A stretch of 64,000 bases of DNA from Halomonas sp. BDJS001. Lineage in GTDB: Bacteria > Pseudomonadota > Gammaproteobacteria > Pseudomonadales > Halomonadaceae. The stretch spans positions 62,001-126,000 of the forward strand of contig NZ_CP110535.1 of assembly GCF_026104355.1 (NCBI RefSeq). Reading direction: 5' to 3'. The notes under the pieces were generated by a model. The model was not told the DNA's origin and ran no database searches. It was given only the letters and a program-made list of their open reading frames with translations. Each line of letters opens with the position of its first letter. Position 1 is the stretch's first letter. Of this stretch, positions 57,617-64,000 are shown one piece after another. A program made the translations under genes and the position numbers.

Positions 57617-58507
57617 TTGAAGCTGCTAATACTGGATGCCGGACACTGCTTAAGCTTGGCATTGGCCCGGGAAGCAAGCCGTCGCGCTGATACAGAGTTA
57701 GTCATAGAGCAAGGGACGACCATCACCGCGTCGCGCCTTGAGGCGATAGCGCCTGACGCCGTGATTATTCCACCGTTGGCCCATCCACTAAACATGGCGC
57801 CAGCGGATGTGACGGCCCATGCCGATGCGGTAGATAGCTGCTTGGATGCCTGCCAATCACAAGATGTGGCGTTGATATGGTGTGTCTCTGACCAGCTTTA
57901 CGAAGACGGTTTGGAAGTACCTATTGATGAGCATGTGGTACCTGCGCCGCGGGATGATAGCTTGCGGCGTTTGGTTCAGACCGGTGATCGCATCCGCGCG
58001 GAGTTTCAGCGCCATTTAATTGTGCGCTTGGGCCCGCTGTTTGCTTTGGAAGGCAGTCATGCGTGGCTTAATGACATTATTGGTAACTTGGTGGTCGGTA
58101 AGGCGGTACGCGCCGCAGAGGATGTGATATTTTGCCCGACCTCTGCCGATGCCGTCGCCATGGCGTTAATTGGCATGCTGCAGCAGCAGGTCAGCGGGGC
58201 CAATGCCTGGGGGGCTTATCATCTTGCTGGCACCGAACCGGTCAGTGCCTTTACCTTTACCTCCATGGTGCGTACCCAACTGTTAACACACCTGGAGGGG
58301 CGCGGCGAGCAGATTACTCTCGGCGAGGTGCAGCCGCTTAAACACCACCATGATGCTAAGCTGCGGCGTGTCTTAAACTGTCGCCGTGTGTTGGATGTGT
58401 TTGGCGTTCATCAGAAACCGTGGCGATTAGAGGCTGGGCGTATGTTAGATGCGTGGTGTTTAACCCGTGAGAGTAATCGTCTCAGCGATACAGGAGCGTC
58501 GGCTTGA
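57617..58507 (+). CDS. RmlD-like (sugar nucleotide reductase family) protein
   Basis: 296 residues from TTG, preceded by GGGAGAGGGG. It follows the RmlD pattern of the short-chain dehydrogenase superfamily (substrate-binding family), with CVSDQLYEDG at the HIST-D-x-V-F-D-G position and LIVRLGPLFALEG downstream, but the N-terminal glycine motif is altered (DAGHCLSLALA) and no Y-x-x-x-K catalytic pair is obvious. A true dTDP-4-dehydrorhamnose reductase activity is therefore doubtful. It lies between ssb and plsC and overlaps the latter by 4 bases (TTGA). Confidence 0.65.
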   Translation: MKLLILDAGHCLSLALAREASRRADTELVIEQGTTITASRLEAIAPDAVIIPPLAHPLNMAPADVTAHADAVDSCLDACQSQDVALIWCVSDQLYEDGLEVPIDEHVVPAPRDDSLRRLVQTGDRIRAEFQRHLIVRLGPLFALEGSHAWLNDIIGNLVVGKAVRAAEDVIFCPTSADAVAMALIGMLQQQVSGANAWGAYHLAGTEPVSAFTFTSMVRTQLLTHLEGRGEQITLGEVQPLKHHHDAKLRRVLNCRRVLDVFGVHQKPWRLEAGRMLDAWCLTRESNRLSDTGASA

Positions 58508-59238
58508 TAAATGTGGTTCGCAGCTTGATTTTTTACGCTGGCTACTTTTTGGCCATGCTAATGATCGGCGTCCTGTTTCTACCCATTGCCCCGTTTCTGC
58601 CGCTGTCTGGTCGCTACCGATTACTCAATTTGTATAACTACTTTTTAATGGTGTGGTTTCGTATCGCCTGCGGGGTGCGTTACGACATCCAAGGGCGGGA
58701 AAACCTGCCTAGCGGTCCCTGTGTAATCCAAGCTAACCACCAGTGTGAGTGGGAAACCGTATTTCTGCAGGTAATGAAGCCACCGGTGTGTACTGTCCTG
58801 AAACGGGAATTGCTGCGCTTACCGATCTTTGGCTGGGGGTTGCGCTTGCTGCGCCCGATTAGTCTGGATCGCTCAAAACCTGCGCGGGCGATGAAGCAAG
58901 TACTTACTCAGGGTGTCGAGCGTTTGGGTTCGGGGCTATCGGTACTGATTTTTCCTGAAGGGACACGGGTAGATCCAGGCATCCGCAAACGCTATAACAA
59001 AAGTGGCAGCGTCGTGGCGTGTCGGGCAGGGGTGCCGGTCTTGCCGGTGGCGCATAATGCTGGTGAACGCTGGCCAGGACGCCACTGGGTTAAGCAACCA
59101 GGCGTTCTGCGTGTGCGCATTGGTAAGCCGATTGAGACAGAGGGGCGTATGCCCGATGAAGTACTTGCAGATGTTGAGGCGTGGATTGAAGCCCAGCTAC
59201 AAGAAATTTCAGACGTGCCTAGGCCTACCTCTCGCTAG
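58504..59238 (+). CDS. PlsC-type 1-acylglycerol-3-phosphate acyltransferase
   Basis: 244 residues with an N-terminal membrane anchor (about 8-33) and the acyltransferase motifs NHQCEWE (the H-x4-D type box, here with Glu at the acidic position), FPEGTR and a C-terminal VPVLPVAHNAGERW region. It would transfer an acyl chain to lysophosphatidate in phospholipid synthesis. The start is TTG overlapping the previous stop; a GTG three codons on is an alternative. fabAB and a cyclopropane synthase gene nearby make this a lipid neighbourhood. A strong terminator follows. Confidence 0.88.
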   Translation: MINVVRSLIFYAGYFLAMLMIGVLFLPIAPFLPLSGRYRLLNLYNYFLMVWFRIACGVRYDIQGRENLPSGPCVIQANHQCEWETVFLQVMKPPVCTVLKRELLRLPIFGWGLRLLRPISLDRSKPARAMKQVLTQGVERLGSGLSVLIFPEGTRVDPGIRKRYNKSGSVVACRAGVPVLPVAHNAGERWPGRHWVKQPGVLRVRIGKPIETEGRMPDEVLADVEAWIEAQLQEISDVPRPTSR

Positions 59239-59264
59239 CCGCGTGATGTGACTTCTTGCAATAC

Positions 59265-59292
59265 GAAAATGGCGCCCAAGGGCGCCATTTTC
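59265..59292. terminator. Bidirectional rho-independent terminator between plsC and fabB
   Basis: Perfect 13-base stem GAAAATGGCGCCC (59265-59277) and GGGCGCCATTTTC (59280-59292) with a two-base AA loop and A/T ends on both sides, in the gap between convergent plsC and fabB. Confidence 0.9.
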
Positions 59293-59328
59293 ATGCTGCT
59301 TTTTCACATGCTTGTCACTGCAACGGCT

Positions 59329-60546
59329 TTAATCGTTAAAGCGCTGGAACACGAGACACGCATTGGTACCGCCGAAGCCGAAGCTATTGGACAACGCGCG
59401 CTCTATCGTCACGTCATCACGACGCTCGGTGACAATATCGAAGCCGTCAGCCTGCTCATCCAAATCGTTGATATTCGCTGAAGCGGCAACAAAGTTGTGC
59501 TGCATCATCAGCAGCGAGTAGATCGCTTCCTGCACACCGGTAGCCCCCAGGGAGTGGCCGGTGAGGGATTTGGTCGAGCTCATGGCGGGTGTTGTATTGC
59601 CAAACACTTCGCGTATTGCTTTGAGCTCGGCAACATCGCCTACGGGCGTCGAGGTGCCGTGGGTATTGATGTAGTCAATATCACCATCGACCGTTGCCAT
59701 TGCCTGGCGCATGCAGCGCATAGCCCCTTCGCCCGAAGGAGCGACCATGTCATGGCCGTCAGAGGTGGCGCCGTAACCCACCAGTTCGCCGTAGATCTTG
59801 GCGCCGCGGGCCTTGGCATGCTCCAGCTCTTCCAATACCAGCATGCCGCCACCGCCAGCGATAACAAAGCCGTCACGGGCTTGGTCGTAAGGACGCGAGG
59901 CCTTCTCAGGGGTGTCGTTATAGTGGGTAGAGAGCGCGCCCATGGCATCAAACAGGCAAGAGAGCGTCCAGTGCTCCTCTTCACCGCCACCGGCAAACAC
60001 CACATCCTGCTTGTTAAGCTGAATTTGCTCCATCGCACTGCCAATACAGTGTGCAGAGGTCGCACAGGCAGAGGAGATAGAGTAGTTGATGCCTTTGATC
60101 TTAAACGGCGTCGCCAAGCACGCTGAAACGGTGCTGCCCATGGTGCGAGTAACGCGGTACGGGCCAACGCGACGTAGGCCTTTTTCACGCAGTACGTCGG
60201 CGGCTTCAACCTGGTTAGCGCTTGAAGCACCGCCAGAGCCCGCAATAAGCCCCGTACGCTCGTTGGAGACCTGCTCTTCGCTTAGCCCTGAGTCTTCGAT
60301 GGCTTGGGCCATAGAAACGTAAGCATAGGCCGCCGCGTCGCCCATAAAGCGGAGCAGTTTGCGGTCAATGAGTGCGTCAAGATCGATATCGACGCTGCCC
60401 GCCACATGGCTACGAAAGCCACGCTCGGCATACTCTTCCTTAAAACGAATACCGCTACGCCCCGCTTTGAGCGCATCGAGAACCTGTCGTTGGTCGTTGC
60501 CGAGGCACGATACGATGCCAAGGCCGGTGACTACCACTCGTCGCAT
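59329..60546 (-). CDS. fabB: FabB, 3-oxoacyl-ACP synthase I
   Basis: 405 residues from ATG 60546, with AGGAGG upstream; a 28-codon longer frame is rejected. Condensing enzyme of fatty acid synthesis, needed for unsaturated chains. The nucleophile C161 ([12 protein letters not shown]), the two histidines ([19 protein letters not shown]) and the C-terminal [14 protein letters not shown] are present. It lies 13 bases after fabA, the known fabAB operon of gammaproteobacteria. Confidence 0.98.
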   Translation of the reverse strand: MRRVVVTGLGIVSCLGNDQRQVLDALKAGRSGIRFKEEYAERGFRSHVAGSVDIDLDALIDRKLLRFMGDAAAYAYVSMAQAIEDSGLSEEQVSNERTGLIAGSGGASSANQVEAADVLREKGLRRVGPYRVTRTMGSTVSACLATPFKIKGINYSISSACATSAHCIGSAMEQIQLNKQDVVFAGGGEEEHWTLSCLFDAMGALSTHYNDTPEKASRPYDQARDGFVIAGGGGMLVLEELEHAKARGAKIYGELVGYGATSDGHDMVAPSGEGAMRCMRQAMATVDGDIDYINTHGTSTPVGDVAELKAIREVFGNTTPAMSSTKSLTGHSLGATGVQEAIYSLLMMQHNFVAASANINDLDEQADGFDIVTERRDDVTIERALSNSFGFGGTNACLVFQRFND

Positions 60547-60559
60547 GGGAGCCTCCTGA

Positions 60560-61075
60560 TTAGAAATTCGCAGTGGAGGTAAATAGGCCAACGCGCAGAT
60601 CATTAGCCTGATAAATGTCGCGTCCGTCAACGGATACTGTGCCGTCGGCGATACCCAAGATAAGACGTCGGGTAATAATACGCTTAATATTAATGCTATA
60701 GGTCACTTTTTGTGCATCCGGCAGAATCTGTCCACTGAATTTCACCTCGCCGCAGCCCAGTGCTCGCCCGCGGCCAGGGTGGCCTAACCAGCCTAAATAG
60801 AACCCGACGAGTTGCCACATAGCGTCTAACCCTAAACAGCCAGGCATGACGGGGTCGCCAGGGAAGTGACAATCAAAGAACCACAAGTCAGGCGTGATAT
60901 CCAGCTCGGCGATCAGTTCGCCCTTGCCGTGCTCACCACCCTCTTCATGGATGTGCTTGATGCGATCAAGCATCAGCATGTTAGGCGCCGGAAGCTGTGC
61001 ATTGCCGGGGCCGAATAGCTCGCCGCGGGAGCAGGCCAGCAGTTCTTCGCGATCAAAGGAGTGTTGCTTGGTCAC
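60560..61075 (-). CDS. fabA: FabA, 3-hydroxydecanoyl-ACP dehydratase/isomerase
   Basis: 171 residues, the same length as E. coli FabA (172). The hot-dog fold active site is complete: H70 ([14 protein letters not shown]) and D84 ([11 protein letters not shown]). It makes the trans-2 to cis-3 isomer that enters unsaturated fatty acid synthesis through FabB. It is the first gene of fabAB, and its promoter must lie in the 281-base gap (61076-61356), where no FadR or FabR operator was clearly recognised. Confidence 0.98.
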   Translation of the reverse strand: MTKQHSFDREELLACSRGELFGPGNAQLPAPNMLMLDRIKHIHEEGGEHGKGELIAELDITPDLWFFDCHFPGDPVMPGCLGLDAMWQLVGFYLGWLGHPGRGRALGCGEVKFSGQILPDAQKVTYSINIKRIITRRLILGIADGTVSVDGRDIYQANDLRVGLFTSTANF

Positions 61076-61165
61076 TGAATCGTTCCGAATATCAAATTGG
61101 TTGTGAGGCTAGTCTACTTCCCGAAACCGCTGAATGCACGTAACTGGCTATTTATCGCCTATTGC

Positions 61166-61192
61166 TGGAGATTTTAGCGGATTGGCCGATAG
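61166..61192 (+). promoter_or_regulatory. Possible sigma-28 promoter upstream of the PAS-GGDEF-EAL gene
   Basis: TGGAGATT (61166-61173), an 11-base spacer and GCCGATAG (61185-61192) match the FliA consensus at 5 of 8 and 7 of 8 positions, 165 bases before the gene. The -35 is weak. If real, it would link this cyclic-di-GMP enzyme to the flagellar regulon, as for YhjH in E. coli. Confidence 0.3.
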
Positions 61193-61356
61193 CACTATAG
61201 TGAGCGGATTGGCTCTATCCACAGCCGATTATGCACAATAAATTTCCCAGTGCCGTAATATAGAGTATCCAAGTTTCTGATTAGGCGGCATGATCAGCAT
61301 GGCACCTAACGCTAATTTTTATCTAGGTTAATTTGTATAGGGTATAGCGAATCGCC

Positions 61357-63198
61357 ATGTGGCTTCCTGTTTCTCTCAATCGTCCGTTAGTTTGGGTCGC
61401 ACTGACGGCGCTTCCAGCGGGTGTCTGGATACCTGATGCGATGCTACGCATGGTGGCTGCCACGCTAGTTGCGCTAGGGCTTTGGGACGCCTGGAAACAA
61501 ATGCGTCAACAGCGGCTGCGTTTGCGCCTGTCGCAAGATACATTGAGGCTCGCCAGTGATGCCATGGTGATCACCGATGCGCAAAATCGCGTTATGGTGG
61601 TAAACCCAGCATTTACCGAAATTACCGGCTACACCCGCCAGGAAGTTCAGGGGCTGAAGCTGGAGACGCTGGCAGCCCCGCGCCACGACAAAGTCTTTTA
61701 TCAATCGTTTTGGAACACGCTGAAAAGTACCGGCCGCTGGGAAGGGGAAATGTGGAGCCGCCGCAAACATGGCGATGAGTACCCCGAGTGGCTGAAAGTC
61801 CGTGCTGTGACCGATAAACGTGGCAACATTACCCATTTTATTAATCTGTTTACCGATATTTCGGCACAAAAAGCCCGTGAGCGCGATCTGCGTCGTCTCG
61901 GCTATGAAGACCCTCTTACTGGATTGCCCAATCGTCGGCGCTTGCATGACCTGCTTGCCTCGAGGCTGCGCCATTTGCGCGCTGGTGAGAGTCTGGATAT
62001 GGCGCTGGTGGATATCGATGGCTTAAAGTCGGTGAACGATAGTCTGGGCGTTGAGCAGGGCGACCGTCTGTTAGCTCGCTTTGCCCAGCGGCTAAACAGT
62101 TATGTGGCCGGGAGCGTGGTAGGGCGCCTGGGTGGCGATGAGTTTATGGTCATCCGTACTACCACCTTTGACGATCATGACCAGTGGGTGGCAACCCTGC
62201 GTGAGCATATGAGCCGACCATTTGAAATCAACGACCACTCGCTGCGCTTAGGGCTGACGATTGGCAGTTGCCGCGTGCCCGAAGATGGAAACGACTCAGG
62301 CGTGCTGTTCCAGCGCTTGGAGTCGGCGCTTTACAGCGCCAAACGGCTGGGGCGTAACTTAAGCCAGCGCTTTCGACCGGCGCTGGATAAGCAGGATAAC
62401 CCTCAATTGGCGCTACTCAGTGACCTACGCGCCGCGCTTATTTCCGGTGACCAGTTGGAACTGCACTATCAAACCCAGCATGAGCCTGGCAGCGGCGAAC
62501 TGGTCGGCATGGAGGCGCTGCTGCGTTGGCGCCATCCACAGAATGGAATGATTTCCCCAGGCGACTTTATTCCGTTAGCCGAGCGGCACGGGCTAATGAG
62601 CCAACTGGGCGCCTGGGTGATCGAAAAAGCGTGTGCCCAGCAGGCGCACTGGCGTAATAGCGCTATGCCCAAGCTGACGATTTGGGTCAATATTTCGGCG
62701 CTACAGCTGTTTCAAGGCGATCTGGAGAGCCAACTGACCACTTGCCTAAAGCGCTACCAGTTGAAGCCTTCGCAAATTGGTTTAGAGCTGACGGAGTCGG
62801 TGTTACTTGACGAGCGTGCGGGCGATATGGGGCCACGGCTGCAGGCGCTGCGTGACCAAGGCTTTGCGATTGCCATCGACGATTTTGGTACCGGCTATTC
62901 ATCCCTTGGCTACTTGAAGCGCTTACCGGTGGACAAAATAAAACTCGACCGGGCGTTCATTAAAGAGTTGCCCCACGATCAGGCGGACGCCTCTATCGTT
63001 AAGGCGGTATTGGCGATGGCAGAAGGCATGGGGCTAGGGGTAATTGCTGAAGGTGTTGAAACCAAAGAGCAGTGTCAGTTCTTGGTCAAGGCCGGCTGCA
63101 CGTCCGTGCAGGGGTTCTACTTTGCCCGACCGCTTGCCGCTGCTGAGTTGGAAAAACGTCTGGTGCCCGCGCCAGCCATTGTTCCCTCCGCTTCTTAG
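61357..63198 (+). CDS. PAS-GGDEF-EAL cyclic-di-GMP signalling protein
   Basis: 613 residues: two short hydrophobic segments at about 8-42, PAS (about 60-170; ASDAMVITDAQNRVMVVNPA), GGDEF domain with intact GGDEF at 259-263 and no R-x-x-D inhibitory site just before it, and EAL domain with EAL at 386-388, the ELTES and DDFGTGYSSLGYL motifs and EGVETKEQC. Both active sites look intact, so it could make and break cyclic-di-GMP; many such proteins act in one direction only. A possible sigma-28 promoter lies upstream. The membrane segments suggest attachment to the inner membrane. Confidence 0.93.
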   Translation: MWLPVSLNRPLVWVALTALPAGVWIPDAMLRMVAATLVALGLWDAWKQMRQQRLRLRLSQDTLRLASDAMVITDAQNRVMVVNPAFTEITGYTRQEVQGLKLETLAAPRHDKVFYQSFWNTLKSTGRWEGEMWSRRKHGDEYPEWLKVRAVTDKRGNITHFINLFTDISAQKARERDLRRLGYEDPLTGLPNRRRLHDLLASRLRHLRAGESLDMALVDIDGLKSVNDSLGVEQGDRLLARFAQRLNSYVAGSVVGRLGGDEFMVIRTTTFDDHDQWVATLREHMSRPFEINDHSLRLGLTIGSCRVPEDGNDSGVLFQRLESALYSAKRLGRNLSQRFRPALDKQDNPQLALLSDLRAALISGDQLELHYQTQHEPGSGELVGMEALLRWRHPQNGMISPGDFIPLAERHGLMSQLGAWVIEKACAQQAHWRNSAMPKLTIWVNISALQLFQGDLESQLTTCLKRYQLKPSQIGLELTESVLLDERAGDMGPRLQALRDQGFAIAIDDFGTGYSSLGYLKRLPVDKIKLDRAFIKELPHDQADASIVKAVLAMAEGMGLGVIAEGVETKEQCQFLVKAGCTSVQGFYFARPLAAAELEKRLVPAPAIVPSAS

Positions 63199-63205
63199 CA
63201 GAAAA

Positions 63206-63700
63206 TCAGGCGCGGTAAAAACGGCTAACTCCCACACAGAGCATGCCCCAAACGAGTGCCTGGACAGGGAGTAGCCAGACAGCAAGACTCACCTCTGCCA
63301 GCAGCGCACCAGCGTAATAAGAGAGAGGCCCGCTAATGGCGCCGCACAGCGCGGCGAGCAGCGGGTAGCGCCATAGCCAGGCAAGCGAGTGATAGACCAG
63401 GGTGGCAAACAGCGGCCAAAGCATCCACAGCCAGAGCGGTAGTAGGCCCAATACCAGGGTTTGATCGTTAAAATCGAAGCCTCCCAGCAGCTGCAGGCCA
63501 CCGTCAATGACCAGTCCGAGTAGCGCAAATCCAGCGATAAAACGCCACTCGCCGGGCCGTGCGCAACGCCACAGGTGCCAAGCTAGCAGGCTGCTGCCAG
63601 CCACCGCAGCAACCCACGAACCGCCCAAGACACACAATAGCCACCCGGCTTCGAAACGTAGTGCATTTAACACCAGTGCCTGCCACTTGGGTGATGCCAT
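63206..63700 (-). CDS. DUF2878-like membrane protein
   Basis: 164 residues with about five membrane helices and no large soluble part, similar in size and Trp-rich pattern (FATLVYHSLAWLWRYPLLAA) to the DUF2878 family, which often lies beside cyclopropane fatty acid synthase genes. Here it begins directly after the cfa-like stop. The function is unknown; a role in membrane lipid modification is guilt by association. Confidence 0.7.
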   Translation of the reverse strand: MASPKWQALVLNALRFEAGWLLCVLGGSWVAAVAGSSLLAWHLWRCARPGEWRFIAGFALLGLVIDGGLQLLGGFDFNDQTLVLGLLPLWLWMLWPLFATLVYHSLAWLWRYPLLAALCGAISGPLSYYAGALLAEVSLAVWLLPVQALVWGMLCVGVSRFYRA

Positions 63701-64000
63701 TTAGAGTGCGCCTGTGAGCGGAGTAGGTTTTGCCGCGGGCTTGGCCAGCAGTAGGTGGCAGGTGCCAATGGAGCGCTCGATAAAGCCGCCCTCGCAGTAG
63801 CACAGGTAGTAGCGCCACATGCGGATAAAGCGCTCGTCGTAGCCCAGCGTTCGTACCTGCTCCAGGCTGGCTTCAAAGCGGTGACGCCACTCGCGCAGCG
63901 TGCGCGCGTAATGCGGGCCAATTTCATCCAGCGCGACGATGTTTAGCGACGTTTTACGCATAACGCTGGTTAACATGGCGTGGTGCGAGGGCAGAAAACC
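63701..64000 (-). CDS. Cyclopropane fatty acid synthase-like methyltransferase, C-terminal part (partial)
   Basis: The frame runs off the right edge; about 99 residues remain. The visible stretch FLPSHHAMLT, then IGPHYARTLREWRHRF and DERFIRMWRYYLCYCEGGF, is the strongly conserved C-terminal end of Cfa family enzymes, which add a methylene group from S-adenosylmethionine to unsaturated acyl chains. fabA and fabB nearby supply such chains. The N-terminal SAM-binding region is outside the window. Confidence 0.9.
   Translation of the reverse strand, partial: GFLPSHHAMLTSVMRKTSLNIVALDEIGPHYARTLREWRHRFEASLEQVRTLGYDERFIRMWRYYLCYCEGGFIERSIGTCHLLLAKPAAKPTPLTGAL

Noticed and set aside
61290..61320. 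Sigma-54 promoter upstream of the PAS-GGDEF-EAL gene
   Set aside because: TGGCACCTAACGC has the -24 element, but GG and GC are separated by 8 instead of 10 bases.

Overview
The window looks like one continuous piece of a gammaproteobacterial chromosome, most likely Halomonadaceae (Halomonas or a close relative). This is inferred from gene content and protein character, not from a database match. There are no rRNA or tRNA genes, no insertion sequences and no CRISPR array. Coding density is high, with many ATGA, GTGA and TTGA stop/start overlaps.

Bases 1-46600 are almost entirely flagellar and chemotaxis genes. The left edge holds the end of flgJ, then flgKL behind a sigma-28 type promoter. 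The minus strand then carries fliLMNOPQR and fliFGHIJK, both read leftwards, with fliE divergent from fliF. Next come flaG (minus, under a textbook sigma-28 promoter), a PilZ plus degenerate HD-GYP protein, fliST (sigma-28 promoter), a second FliK-like gene with an orphan FlhB C-terminal domain gene, the master regulator flhDC, motAB, a chemotaxis block (cheA, cheW, two chemoreceptors, cheR, cheB, a third chemoreceptor, cheY, cheZ), flhB, flhA, an unusually long flhF, an unrecognised gene in the place where flhG is often found, flhE, fliA, a second motA/motB pair, and a frameshifted phytochrome-like diguanylate cyclase. Filament and cap genes (fliC, fliD) and the flgB-I rod/hook genes are not in the window. 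The set mixes the FlhDC/FlhE/FliT logic of peritrichous enterics with an FlhF GTPase normally associated with polar flagella.

Bases 46600-64000 are general chromosomal genes: an exported protein of unknown function; a split adenosylcobalamin-dependent ribonucleotide reductase (nrdJa, nrdJb) whose large subunit is interrupted by a 377-residue LAGLIDADG intein placed immediately before the catalytic cysteine; a Crp/Fnr regulator; uvrA divergent from a YajR-like MFS transporter; ssb; an RmlD-like protein; a PlsC-type acyltransferase; fabB and fabA; a PAS-GGDEF-EAL protein; a DUF2878-like membrane protein; and the end of a cyclopropane fatty acid synthase gene.

The strongest unusual points are: (1) the intein at the thiyl-radical cysteine of NrdJa; (2) the FlhF with a C-terminal extension of about 350 residues, followed by a gene without a usable P-loop and with no FlhG; (3) three apparent single-base losses that move the conserved C-terminal parts of chemoreceptor 3, a phytochrome-GGDEF protein and SSB into the -1 frame, which may be sequence errors or real lesions; (4) a PilZ/HD-GYP fusion lacking two metal-binding histidines; and (5) a second FliK/FlhB-C switch-like module.
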